From positions 1,505,001 through 1,569,000 of the forward strand of contig JADJSX010000023.1 of the NCBI GenBank assembly GCA_016711485.1: DNA of 64,000 bases, written 5' to 3'. The notes below the pieces were generated by a model. It was not told where the DNA came from. It worked only from the letters and a program-made list of their open reading frames with translations, and ran no database searches. A program made the translations under genes and the position numbers. Below, piece by piece: positions 28,001 through 36,879 of the stretch; the stretch's first letter is position 1; every line of letters starts with the position of its first letter. The DNA is from Leptospiraceae bacterium. Lineage in GTDB: Bacteria; Spirochaetota; Leptospiria; Leptospirales; Leptospiraceae.

Positions 28001-28816
28001 TTAATTTAATATCCCTAATTTTTCTAGTTTCTTTTTGTTTTCTAATCCTTTTTTTTCAAACTTAGGCCAGATAATGGGAATTAGCCCTACAAAAAATTGT
28101 GCCAAACGAGCTAGTATTCCTTGGCTATAGGGAACGTAAAATTCTATTTTACCTGTTTCAATTGCCTTCCATACAGCATTAGCTACATCTATCGCTGGTA
28201 GTGGATAATTTGCATAAGCCATTGGAGACGCATCTTGTGTCGCTGTATACTTTAGCATTGGTGTCAAAATTGCATCAGGCATAACATTACTGACTTGAAT
28301 ATTAAAACTCTTTAGTTCCAAAAACAAAGTTTGTAGAAGCCCTCGCAATGCAAACTTAGAGGCAACATACATATTATGTTTGGGTGCAGGAACAATTCCT
28401 GCCAGAGATGAGACTACTATTATTTTACCGCTAGAGTTTTTCTTGAAGTGCCCAATCATGTTGTGAATAAAGTGAACCACTCCAAAAAAATTCACATCCA
28501 TTTGTAGTTTGAGATTTTCCATGTTTACTTCCTCAAACAAACCAGGTCGAATAACTCCAGCGAGACAAATGAGCACGTCGATTTTTGTGTATTTTTGGAT
28601 TGAGTCATTAATTGCCTTTTTGACTTGAACTTCTTCTCTTACATCACAAACTATAACTAGAGTATCGACTGACAATGATTTTGCAAGATATTGTAATCTA
28701 TCAAAATCATTGTCTACTAAAATTAAATTGTAACCTTTACTTGCTAATAGTTTACAAGTTTCGACCCCGATTCCACCAGCAGCCCCCGTTACTAGAGCAG
28801 TCTTTTGTTTTTGCAT
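28001..28816 (-). CDS. short-chain dehydrogenase/reductase
   Basis: A 271-residue SDR. The NAD(P) site is TGAAGGIGVETCKLLASKG, with an acidic Asp after beta-2 (LVDNDFDR) that favours NAD. The catalytic Ser-Tyr-Lys set lies in VSSLAG and YVASKFALRG. A C-terminal hydrophobic segment (LARLAQFFVGLIPIIWPKF) suggests membrane association. It lies between the beta-domain gene and the GMC oxidoreductase on the same strand. Oxidation or reduction of a lipid alcohol or ketone linked to the GMC enzyme is inferred from context. Confidence 0.85.
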   Translation of the reverse strand: MQKQKTALVTGAAGGIGVETCKLLASKGYNLILVDNDFDRLQYLAKSLSVDTLVIVCDVREEVQVKKAINDSIQKYTKIDVLICLAGVIRPGLFEEVNMENLKLQMDVNFFGVVHFIHNMIGHFKKNSSGKIIVVSSLAGIVPAPKHNMYVASKFALRGLLQTLFLELKSFNIQVSNVMPDAILTPMLKYTATQDASPMAYANYPLPAIDVANAVWKAIETGKIEFYVPYSQGILARLAQFFVGLIPIIWPKFEKKGLENKKKLEKLGILN

Positions 28817-28904
28817 TCTCTATGTTTCCTTAATCTGGGTATGATATCCGTAGGGTTAATTTCTGCAAGCCATTTTAATCAAACTATTTAGAAATAAAAG
28901 CTAC

Positions 28905-30626
28905 CTACTTTAATACTGCATCTGGTTTAATCCCTGTTATCCCTTCGGCAACCATTTCGGATAACGCACTGATCGTCGCAATTGGATTTGCACCAACGGC
29001 CGTTGGCACAATGGATCCGTCTGCAACGTAAAGATTAGCATAGCCAAATACTTGACCGAAGGTTTTGCGATCGGCACTGGTGACACCTTTTTCGGGAGTG
29101 TCGGCTAACACGCATCCGCCGAGCGCATGAACCGTCACATTGTCCTTAGTGATTGCATTCCAGTTGAACAGCGGAAACCAAATTTTTGCCTTTGTGATTT
29201 CATAGAATCGTTTTGATACTTCTAAAATTTTTTCATAGAGTGGCATACTTTCTTCTTGTGTCCAATTGATTTCCAATTCGCCTTCTTGTAAATGCATTTT
29301 GCCGTTTGAATTATCAACACCCATAAAAAGAAGCACACTTGAATTTTGAGACATATCGTTTTCAAGGAGATTATTAAAAATATAGCCAGAGCGACCGTAG
29401 GCACTTCCTTCCTTTCTAATTTTATACCAAATCTCTTTAATGACTGTTTTTATCGATTTCCAGATGGATGGAGTAGGAATAGAATTAGCTGCCCAAGCGG
29501 CAAATGCGGGGTAACTTGCATCTTCTAAAACGAATGCTCTTTTTTTATCTGGATCTTTAAATAAATTGAAGTCAGTAGCTTGTGTGATGACGGGACCGTA
29601 ATTTGGATTTGATTCTTCTTTTCCTTTTATAACAAAGGAAAGAAAATCACCGTTACCCGAAAAAGATTCCCCGAGTTTAGAAGAAATATTCGGAAGAGTT
29701 TTAAATTCGTCACGGCATTTGAGTAATAACTCTGTTGATCCGAGTGAGCCTGCGGATAATACAATTCGTTTGCAGTCAACAAATCCAGCTCTATCAGAGT
29801 TAACTGGTTTGGTTAAATCTAGAAAGTAAATTCTATATCCATTTTTTCCATCCGAGCTCGAATCTTCGGCTCCCGCAGAATTTAACGGTACTATTTTTTT
29901 TACTAAGTGTTCCGTTCTAATCTCAGCCTTATGGACATTTTCCGCAACATATAAATAGTTTAAATCGATTGTGTTTTTGGAATGTGTATTACAGCCTACA
30001 TCGCATTCACCGCAGTATGTGCAGGATGTTTGAATGGCTCCGTATCGATTTTTTTCTTGAACACCGATCTGGGTCGGTTTTTTAAAATCATTTCCAAAAA
30101 ACACATTTAGATCGAGTAGTTGAGAATTGTGTCCCATATCCTTTGCGACTTGTTGAAATCGTTCCGTGCGTTTAATTTTTCTACGCGGGTCATCGTTAGT
30201 CGGAATAGGTCTAGCGCCTAATACTTCTTTTGCGACTTTGTAATAAGGTTGGAGTTTTTCTTTTTTACAGGATTCAGGCCAGCGTTCATTGAATACCCAA
30301 TCCGGCGGCTCTAGAAATACGTTTGCATAAATGAGTGATCCCCCGCCTAAACCAGCTGATATAACTGCATCCATTTTATTAAAATTGCGAATGTCAAACA
30401 ATCCATGGACTTCTTCATCTTGCGGATTCCCACCCTTAGTCTCTGAAGGTATATTCCAGAAATTTCTAGACATTTCATGCGGTGTTCGCGCAAACGAATA
30501 CATCGGATATCGTTTTCCTCGTTCGAATACTAACACTTTGCCGCCCGGCCATTTTTTACTCAATCTGCAGGCATTGATACCGCCTCCAAAACCACTTCCA
30601 ATAACTACTGCTTCATACATAATCAT
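28905..30626 (-). CDS. GMC-type FAD oxidoreductase, cholesterol-oxidase-like
   Basis: A 573-residue flavoenzyme. The N-terminal dinucleotide fold is AVVIGSGFGGGINACRLSKKW, followed by AGLGGGSLIYANV. A four-Cys cluster CTYCGECDVGCNTHSKN (residues about 205-222) is typical of the cholesterol-oxidase-like branch. The C-terminal GMC block has HALGGCVLADT and LYVADGSIVPTAVGANPIATISALSE. There is no signal peptide, so it is cytosolic. The third codon (ATG 30620) has GGAG at proper spacing and is the likelier start. Neighbours are an SDR and the hydrolase-related domain protein. Exact substrate unknown; sterol, hopanoid or other polycyclic or long-chain alcohols are candidates. Confidence 0.82.
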   Translation of the reverse strand: MIMYEAVVIGSGFGGGINACRLSKKWPGGKVLVFERGKRYPMYSFARTPHEMSRNFWNIPSETKGGNPQDEEVHGLFDIRNFNKMDAVISAGLGGGSLIYANVFLEPPDWVFNERWPESCKKEKLQPYYKVAKEVLGARPIPTNDDPRRKIKRTERFQQVAKDMGHNSQLLDLNVFFGNDFKKPTQIGVQEKNRYGAIQTSCTYCGECDVGCNTHSKNTIDLNYLYVAENVHKAEIRTEHLVKKIVPLNSAGAEDSSSDGKNGYRIYFLDLTKPVNSDRAGFVDCKRIVLSAGSLGSTELLLKCRDEFKTLPNISSKLGESFSGNGDFLSFVIKGKEESNPNYGPVITQATDFNLFKDPDKKRAFVLEDASYPAFAAWAANSIPTPSIWKSIKTVIKEIWYKIRKEGSAYGRSGYIFNNLLENDMSQNSSVLLFMGVDNSNGKMHLQEGELEINWTQEESMPLYEKILEVSKRFYEITKAKIWFPLFNWNAITKDNVTVHALGGCVLADTPEKGVTSADRKTFGQVFGYANLYVADGSIVPTAVGANPIATISALSEMVAEGITGIKPDAVLK

Positions 30627-30641
30627 ACTCCAAGAATTTTT

Positions 30642-30798
30642 TTGCCACAGAGGCTCGAAGACACAGAGTTTTTAAGGGTGGGATTATCTGGATATTCATA
30701 ACTTGCTTGCACTTGTTCATCTTGAGAGAGTAAAATCCTGATCGACTGTATACCCACATATTTAATTAATCCTCTGTGCCTCTGTGCCTCTGTGGCAA
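30642..30798. mobile_element. MITE-like element with 27-bp imperfect terminal inverted repeats
   Basis: The left end TTGCCACAGAGGC..GACACAGAG (30642-30668) and right end CTCTGTGCCTCTGTGCCTCTGTGGCAA (30772-30798) are inverted copies matching at about 23 of 27 positions. The 100 bases between them are not coding. It sits between two minus-strand genes. No transposase is present, so it is at most non-autonomous. Confidence 0.6.
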
Positions 30799-30808
30799 TC
30801 TTATTTGT

Positions 30809-32281
30809 TTATTTATTTATTTTAGCTTTTAAATTTATGATGCGTAAATTTATTTCTTTATCTACTATTTCCGAAAAACTCTGAAAGGATTTTTGTTTAT
30901 CGGAAATCAATTTGGCAATACGATCTACAAATTCATTTGAATTGGTATTTGCTAGTATATTAATTTTACTTTCTCCGGATTTATATGCTTCTTTATAAAA
31001 TTGAATCGGTGCAATATTTAGACTTTCATCCACTAAAATTACGGCTCCTCCATAGGTATCCTTCTTATCGACTGTATCTACTACCCATCCACCAGTATTA
31101 ACTACTTGGACAGGTTTCGCATAATTTGTATTTGCCAAGGTCTCGGCAAATGGTTTATGTGTATGTCCAAATACGAATTGAATTTCCTTCGGAGCTTTTT
31201 CTTTTTTTTCTCTTGAGATTTGTCGTTTTAAAATTTTATTTAAATAGTTTAGAAGTTTTTCTCTCATATCATCTGATAAACTTCCACCGGAATCGGTTCT
31301 TTCGTGTTTGGCTATAGTTCCTAATGTTATTTTCAAAAATGAGTAAACGATTTTTTCGATTTTTGCACCAGGAATGAATCTTAGAAAAAAACGAGATAAT
31401 TTTCGAAATAGGGTAGTGGCTTCTTCTTTATCACTCTTTCTAATATTCTGAGTAATTTTTACAGCGATATTATGCAATAATTCGGCAAACTTTTTTTCAT
31501 CTGTCATTTTATCGTAAATCAGTTCAACACCTTTGCCTGCTTGACCAGACCTACCCATTGTAGACCAAAAAAAATCAATCCATGCAAAATTTTCTTTTTC
31601 TATATCCCAAATATCTTCTGGAATTGATTGATTCGGAAATACGTAATTTTTGATTGTGCTCATGAGAAGATAAATATCTTCCAAAAAATGCCCATGGTGA
31701 AAAACGATTGCCTTTTCTCCGGAAGCATTGAGAAGTCCAAAGTTTGGATATGCAACGCGGACACTAACGTCTTTTAGGTGTTTATTATTTTGAATAATAC
31801 CATTCATAAAATCACACCCAACAGAAGGTTTTGCGTTTTCCACGAAGATATTGGTTGTATGCCACATCTCTGGAAGATCATTTTTATCGCTTAAGGTTTC
31901 GATATGTCTTAGGTATTGCATTTCCCTTGCGACTTCCCAAAGATGGTGGTCGTGATTTCCTGGAATATAGTAGATTTCATTAAATAATCTTTCTGAATTG
32001 TTTGGAAATATTAAATCAATAAACCGATCAAACACCATTCCAGCTTCATTCGTTTCACAGAGCGCCAATTCTAAAATATCCCCAAGTAAAATTAGGTTTG
32101 GTTTATTTGACTTATCTTGGTTTTCTGATATTAAAATACGAAGGTTTTCCACTAACGAAGTTAAGACTGGACTTGGGGAAAGAAAGTCAGGTTTCAGACC
32201 ATCGGGGCTAAGCTTTGTTAATAGACTATTTTGAGCACCAAAGTGCATATCTGAAAGACATACGTATTTTATATCAGGCAT
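30809..32281 (-). CDS. metallophosphoesterase (calcineurin-like), long form
   Basis: A 490-residue dimetal phosphoesterase. Motifs are YVCLSDMHFGAQ (residues 5-16), NLILLGDILELAL, YYIPGNHDHHLWEV, KAIVFHHGHFLED and FVFGHTHKPFAET. A large helical insertion (about residues 200-350) separates the GNHD block from the final GHTH. There is no signal peptide. Members of this style are often called UDP-2,3-diacylglucosamine-hydrolase-like, but the insertion makes that assignment unsafe. The start ATG is 16 bases into an AT-rich leader. The substrate is unknown. Confidence 0.8.
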   Translation of the reverse strand: MPDIKYVCLSDMHFGAQNSLLTKLSPDGLKPDFLSPSPVLTSLVENLRILISENQDKSNKPNLILLGDILELALCETNEAGMVFDRFIDLIFPNNSERLFNEIYYIPGNHDHHLWEVAREMQYLRHIETLSDKNDLPEMWHTTNIFVENAKPSVGCDFMNGIIQNNKHLKDVSVRVAYPNFGLLNASGEKAIVFHHGHFLEDIYLLMSTIKNYVFPNQSIPEDIWDIEKENFAWIDFFWSTMGRSGQAGKGVELIYDKMTDEKKFAELLHNIAVKITQNIRKSDKEEATTLFRKLSRFFLRFIPGAKIEKIVYSFLKITLGTIAKHERTDSGGSLSDDMREKLLNYLNKILKRQISREKKEKAPKEIQFVFGHTHKPFAETLANTNYAKPVQVVNTGGWVVDTVDKKDTYGGAVILVDESLNIAPIQFYKEAYKSGESKINILANTNSNEFVDRIAKLISDKQKSFQSFSEIVDKEINLRIINLKAKINK

Positions 32282-32486
32282 ATTTGTTCACCATTCCAAA
32301 TTGAGGTTTCGAACCATAATAGGCATGGTATCTTAAAAGCAAGGTTTTTTTGTTTTAACTGGATATCATTGGGCGGGATGAGATGGATATTTCCGAAAGT
32401 TCCTCTAAAAAAAGCCGAAGTCTTATTTGTCCCTAGAGACTTGAATAAGGTAGAAAATTTCATAGAGAGTTTGTAGTTCTTTCATT

Positions 32487-32510
32487 AAAATCCTCTGCTC
32501 GGAGGATTTT
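32487..32510 (+). repeat. ATCCTC/GAGGAT hairpin, copy A
   Basis: AAAATCCTC (32487-32495) pairs perfectly with GAGGATTTT (32502-32510) around TGCTCG. The 3' arm contains GGAGG and is followed one base later by an ATG (32512). It is a member of the hairpin family also found at 38929, 39499, 43316, 52921 and 53355. Confidence 0.65.
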
Positions 32511-32511
32511 C

Positions 32512-32598
32512 ATGGAAGAACTCCCTGGACAAAGATTTAGATTAATAAATTCACCAGTAAAAATCCTTGCAAGAAAGAATCCTGTAGAGAAAGTTTGA
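32512..32598 (+). CDS. 28-residue small ORF behind a Shine-Dalgarno-containing hairpin
   Basis: ATG 32512 to TGA 32596-32598, with GGAGG six bases upstream inside hairpin copy A. The peptide is basic and begins MEELPGQRFRLIN; no family is recognised. It lies 70 bases before the sigma-like gene. If translated, its ribosome site would be masked by the hairpin. It may be fortuitous. Confidence 0.25.
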   Translation: MEELPGQRFRLINSPVKILARKNPVEKV

Positions 32599-32667
32599 CC
32601 AGCGTAAGAAATTTAGGTTAGGAATATTTCAATCGGTTTACAAGCTACAGGATTTATAAGCAGAAAA

Positions 32668-33282
32668 ATGTCACTATACAAACAACCACAAACTCAATTT
32701 CCAAATACGCCAAAGGACAGATGGATCAATTGGAAAGGGGAACTAAAAGAGGATGATTGGAAATATATATTTACTGAATCCGTTTATAAATATATTTTTA
32801 AAACTACCTACCACAAATGTAATATTTTAGGTTTTGACCAATTGACTTGTGAAGAAATTGCAGTATCTGTTACCGGTGAAACAATATTAGCCGTTCAAGC
32901 ATTTTGTAAACGACAGGATGGGCTTATAAAAGAATCTATTCGTGCTTTAATCAATACAATTGCTAATACATGGTTCAAGCATTTTATATCCAGATTTTAT
33001 ATAGAAGAAAAAATAGAATACCGTCCTAGTTTCGAAAAATTCATTTCTGGTTTTTCTGGTATAGAAGAATTTGTAATTCGAACAGAATTATTAGGCGCAA
33101 TCTTTCAGTGTATGGAAAAGTTATCCGAAACAAGTCGAAAGGTTATACGCGGAATTTTTTTTGAAAATCTGGATTTTAAAACTATTGCGAATAATATGAA
33201 TCTAAAAGATCATAAGGTTATCTACATAAAAAAACAAGCAGAAAAATTTATCTTAGATTGTATGAAATCGAAAGGTTACTGA
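32668..33282 (+). CDS. ECF-type RNA polymerase sigma factor-like protein
   Basis: A 204-residue protein whose C-terminal 65 residues resemble a sigma-70 region 4: helices around MEKLSETSRKVIRGIFFENLDFKTIANNMNLKDHKVIYIKKQA. The middle (ESIRALINTIANTWFKHFISRFYIEEK) resembles the end of region 2 and the linker. The N-terminal part is diverged. It opens a compact operon with a membrane protein 10 bases downstream, an arrangement like ECF sigma/anti-sigma pairs. It probably directs transcription of its own operon. The call is from pattern only; a generic HTH regulator is the alternative. Confidence 0.55.
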   Translation: MSLYKQPQTQFPNTPKDRWINWKGELKEDDWKYIFTESVYKYIFKTTYHKCNILGFDQLTCEEIAVSVTGETILAVQAFCKRQDGLIKESIRALINTIANTWFKHFISRFYIEEKIEYRPSFEKFISGFSGIEEFVIRTELLGAIFQCMEKLSETSRKVIRGIFFENLDFKTIANNMNLKDHKVIYIKKQAEKFILDCMKSKGY

Positions 33283-33292
33283 GAGGCAAATC

Positions 33293-33967
33293 ATGAATAT
33301 TCTACAACTCATACGTTATACATTTTCTCCCAAGTCTTTTAAAAAAGAAAATCCAGACGAGTATAAAAAAATAAACCAAAGCTTATCTGATGAAGATATA
33401 CGAACTAAATTTGTATACAGAATGCAAGAGGAGGAAAGTTTAGAAACAAAGTTTACAAATGAAAGTGAATTAGAGAATATAGCGGACAGACATTGGCAAA
33501 AATTCAGACTACAAAATTACAATACTTCTAACTTTATTTCTCCTTCGAATTCGATTTCCATTCTAGGTAAAATTGCAGCTCTAATTTTATTTATATTCAA
33601 TCCTTGGATGCTTTACAAAACTTTTTTAGAGTCACTAAAAACTGAAGAGATAACGATGAGTAGCCTTAATGTTTTCTTTTTTTCTGACTCTAGTAAGGTT
33701 GATTCTAATTTTGCCCTCGAACTCTGCCTATTTTTAATATTCATCCCTTTTGCTGGCTTAATGCTTCTTTTTTTTAATCGATCTAAATTAAATTTTTCTA
33801 GATGGAAGGATTTTATTTATATTATACCCACTTGGTCAATTGCATCTGCTTGGGGATACTACGATATGGTCGGGTCCGATTCTATTTTTCCATTTGTCAT
33901 TTCTTTGGTGATTTCCATACTCGGAATTCTATTTTTTCTAATTCAAAAAATTATTAGAAGAAAGTAG
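33293..33967 (+). CDS. four-TM membrane protein, candidate anti-sigma factor
   Basis: A 224-residue protein. A charged cytosolic N-terminus of about 85 residues (EDIRTKFVYRMQEEESLE, ADRHWQKFRLQ) precedes four hydrophobic segments at about 100-118, 142-162, 174-190 and 197-220. I do not recognise a family. Position directly after the sigma-like gene, and a soluble N-domain joined to membrane helices, suggest an anti-sigma role; no zinc-binding HxxxCxxC anti-sigma motif is visible. The next gene starts 5 bases later. Confidence 0.55.
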   Translation: MNILQLIRYTFSPKSFKKENPDEYKKINQSLSDEDIRTKFVYRMQEEESLETKFTNESELENIADRHWQKFRLQNYNTSNFISPSNSISILGKIAALILFIFNPWMLYKTFLESLKTEEITMSSLNVFFFSDSSKVDSNFALELCLFLIFIPFAGLMLLFFNRSKLNFSRWKDFIYIIPTWSIASAWGYYDMVGSDSIFPFVISLVISILGILFFLIQKIIRRK

Positions 33968-33971
33968 CATC

Positions 33972-35627
33972 ATGTCTCAAGTTACTAATGCTAAATGCTT
34001 TTATTTCGCTAACGTTATTTACAGTTATCGACTATCGCATATTTACAAGTTGCGACTCGAACGGATAGCGTTCATCCATGTTAATTTTTCAACAGCTCTA
34101 TTATTCATAGTGCTTTTCTTTAGAGCCATGTCCTGTTCTAATTTTCAAACTCCCTCTTTTTCTTATATAGAAAAGGAGGATAATATAAATTTAACGGTAG
34201 AAGACTATATAAAAAACTCCGATGGGGTTTTAAATGATTATAAAAATTGGCGCATTGTATTGAATGAATCCCTTCAAAAATTAGCAAAGGAGTCCAGCTT
34301 CGAAGTAATAATTCTAAAGAAAGCGGAATTTAATATGGCATTTTTTCCTCCAAATCAAATATTTATCAATACAGGAACTTTGGATAGACTAGAAGAAGAA
34401 AGTAAATTCCTTGAATCCGATTTTCCGGAATTAGTATCCTGCAAAAGTATAAATCGCTGTAGGCAAATTTTAATTTTTCCTCTTATCGCTCACGAATTAG
34501 CGCATTTTTATCAAGAGGATTATGCGCTACTAAAAAAGAACAGAGAGGATTATAAAGAGTTACCACACGAACTATTCTTAGAAAAAATAATAGAGTTTAA
34601 AAGAGAAAGGGAATTTGCTGCTGATCGATATGCAATGAGCATATTAGAGCGTAATGGTTATAAGCCTGACTTAATGTTAATTCCATTAAAATATTTAAAA
34701 AGGCTCCATCAGGAGAATAGTAAAACTCCTATAAAACGTTCGGATTATTACTTGTCCTCTCATCCATCTCCAAATGAACGAATTTATCATATCACGGAGG
34801 ATAATGCTTATAAAACACTAAAAGATATAGAATTAGCCTTTCATCTCCTTGTTAAAGGAACCAATATTGATAATATTAAAAAAGCAATTTCCATCTTGGA
34901 AGATGCAGAGAAAAAATTTCCAGCTAACTTAGAACTAAAACGCGCAAAGGCAACTGCGTATCACAGATACTGGATATATACCGCAGACATCAAAGATCTG
35001 CAATTTATTCCCATACTGGATCAACCACTATTTAGCGATTCAGAGGAATTCAGTACATTCAAATCTCAGGTCGTTATTCCAGGTGATAATAGAATTTACA
35101 AAAAAGCAATGGCATACTATGTAGAAATTTTCGAGAAGCTAAAAAGAACGGATGCAGGGTTTATTTCGAATTATTATCTACTTCTAGCCTATTCTGATTT
35201 AGAAGAAAATAGAAACCGCTCTATGAATCTAGCATTAGATGCATTTCAAAAAAAGAAGTCTACTAAGATTCTAAATAATCTTGGGATTGTATTTTTCTTA
35301 AATGGAAATAAAAAAGAAGCAATCAAAAGTTTTTGGTCAGGAATTTCTGAAATAGATAGAGAAAATATAAATAAAACAATTTCGCAGAAAATAGAGATTA
35401 GCCCTTTTCAATTAGAAAAAAGTGCAGAAGAAAACAATGCAGAACTCGGAGAACTGTTTCGTAAAATTGCGATTACAAATTTTACCTTTCTAAATCTATA
35501 TACAAGCGATGAAAATTTGAATCTGAAATCTGATTTAAAAAAACTACAAAGAATTTATTTCTCACCGGGAGCAAATCCGTCTCCTTGGGTGAAATACCTA
35601 AACGAATATGCAAATAAAATTCATTAG
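33972..35627 (+). CDS. M48-like zinc metallopeptidase with TPR-like C-terminus, probable lipoprotein
   Basis: A 551-residue protein. The zinc site is AHELAHFYQ (His174, Glu175, His178), followed by REREFAADRYAMSILERNGY, which gives the third ligand as in M48 peptidases (BepA-like). The C-terminal 300 residues are helical, with TPR-like units (LAYSDLEENRNRSMNLALDAF, NNLGIVFFLNGNKKEAIKSF). A hydrophobic stretch at about 36-53 ends in AMSCSN, a loose spirochaetal lipobox. The 35 residues ahead of it are unusual, so the true start may be TTG 34050. It is probably anchored in the envelope facing the periplasm. It overlaps the caspase-like gene by 20 bases. Confidence 0.75.
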   Translation: MSQVTNAKCFYFANVIYSYRLSHIYKLRLERIAFIHVNFSTALLFIVLFFRAMSCSNFQTPSFSYIEKEDNINLTVEDYIKNSDGVLNDYKNWRIVLNESLQKLAKESSFEVIILKKAEFNMAFFPPNQIFINTGTLDRLEEESKFLESDFPELVSCKSINRCRQILIFPLIAHELAHFYQEDYALLKKNREDYKELPHELFLEKIIEFKREREFAADRYAMSILERNGYKPDLMLIPLKYLKRLHQENSKTPIKRSDYYLSSHPSPNERIYHITEDNAYKTLKDIELAFHLLVKGTNIDNIKKAISILEDAEKKFPANLELKRAKATAYHRYWIYTADIKDLQFIPILDQPLFSDSEEFSTFKSQVVIPGDNRIYKKAMAYYVEIFEKLKRTDAGFISNYYLLLAYSDLEENRNRSMNLALDAFQKKKSTKILNNLGIVFFLNGNKKEAIKSFWSGISEIDRENINKTISQKIEISPFQLEKSAEENNAELGELFRKIAITNFTFLNLYTSDENLNLKSDLKKLQRIYFSPGANPSPWVKYLNEYANKIH

Positions 35628-36879
35628 AATTATCTTTGTTTTCTTTTTTCTAACTCCGATTTTGGCTGACTCGGAAACTCAGAAAACATATATTATATCC
35701 ATAGGCATTAACTCTTATCCGCTCCCATACGGCAACTTAAAATATGCCGCAAGTGACGCAGAAAAATTTGCAAGTATCATGCAGAGACAAGGATTCGGAG
35801 GAGCAGATAAGAAAGAGGGGCAAGCTAGTTATAAAAATGTTACGGAAGTAATTTTACTATCAGATACAAACATATCAAACAACTTCCCCTCACGGGAAAA
35901 TATTCTAAAACATTTAAATCGAGTCTTAACTCAAATGACAGAGAATGATTTTTTAGTTATTTTCTTTTCGGGTCATGGAACAGGCGAATCCTTAGTAACC
36001 ACAACTAGAGATAATAAAGTCGAAAAAATTGAACTGAAGGAAATTTTATATTCCCTTGATTTAAAAGCAGAACAGTATATGCTTTTTTTAGATGCCTGTC
36101 GATATACGGAAAATAGATATGATAAATTTACTACTACGATGCAACCCGGTAACGGTGATTTTAAATCTATCTTTTATTCAACTAGCAAGGATGGATTTAG
36201 TCAGGAAAGTGCCAAATTAGAGCAAGGGGTTTATGGTCATTATCTACTTAAAGGGTTACAAGGAGAAGCAGATACAAATTCGAATTCACTTATCAGCTCA
36301 GATGAATTACGAAATTACGTATCAGAAAATGTAAGGCTATTTACCGATGAAAGGCAAATTCCGCAACTCTACCAATTTTCTACTGGCGTTAAAAATATTT
36401 CTTTTATTCCTAAAGACCACACGTGGAAAAATTTAGGACAATCAGCGATTATCCCCGGATACGGACAATGGGAGAAAGGACATAAAACGAATTCTATCTT
36501 TTTCTTTTCCTCTTTTTTCCTTGGAGGTTTTTATTTATACAATCGAAATATTGCGTATGAAAGAGCGGAGAATGCGTATTATCTCGGGCAAAATCTACTT
36601 TTACTTTCTAGTCCAACATCATTGGATAATACTGATTTGCTTCTATTTCAGGCAACTGAAAATAATCGATTGGAACTAGTGAAAGAAGCTAGAAGTTTTA
36701 ATTTGGGAATAAACCTATTTGCACTACTTTATCTCTGGAATCTTTGGGATGCGGGAATTGGAAAAAATCAGTGGTTTGATTCTAATAAACCGCAAATTAA
36801 AGTTGACGGGCGAACTTATAAATCAAATTTTGGAGACCAAGAGCAAAGACTACAAATATCTACTGAATGGAGATTTTAG
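35608..36879 (+). CDS. secreted/membrane caspase-like (peptidase C14) protein with DUF5683-like C-terminus
   Basis: A 423-residue protein. A signal peptide (residues 1-21) precedes a caspase/metacaspase fold: YIISIGINSYPLPYGNLKYAASDAEKF, catalytic His123 in FFSGHGTG and Cys164 in LFLDACRYT. From about residue 270 a membrane module follows (SAIIPGYGQWEKGHK, SIFFFSSFFLGGFYLY, NLFALLYLWNLWDA), resembling DUF5683; similar modules occur at 41361 and 61551. It overlaps the M48 peptidase by 20 bases and abuts the DUF1566 lipoprotein. The His/Cys pair is intact, so it is likely an active cysteine protease outside the cytoplasm. Target unknown. Confidence 0.8.
   Translation: MQIKFIRIIFVFFFLTPILADSETQKTYIISIGINSYPLPYGNLKYAASDAEKFASIMQRQGFGGADKKEGQASYKNVTEVILLSDTNISNNFPSRENILKHLNRVLTQMTENDFLVIFFSGHGTGESLVTTTRDNKVEKIELKEILYSLDLKAEQYMLFLDACRYTENRYDKFTTTMQPGNGDFKSIFYSTSKDGFSQESAKLEQGVYGHYLLKGLQGEADTNSNSLISSDELRNYVSENVRLFTDERQIPQLYQFSTGVKNISFIPKDHTWKNLGQSAIIPGYGQWEKGHKTNSIFFFSSFFLGGFYLYNRNIAYERAENAYYLGQNLLLLSSPTSLDNTDLLLFQATENNRLELVKEARSFNLGINLFALLYLWNLWDAGIGKNQWFDSNKPQIKVDGRTYKSNFGDQEQRLQISTEWRF

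Noticed and set aside
32269..32463. 64-codon minus-strand frame upstream of the metallophosphoesterase
   Set aside because: It overlaps the start of the phosphoesterase gene, has no RBS or recognisable protein character, and looks like chance.
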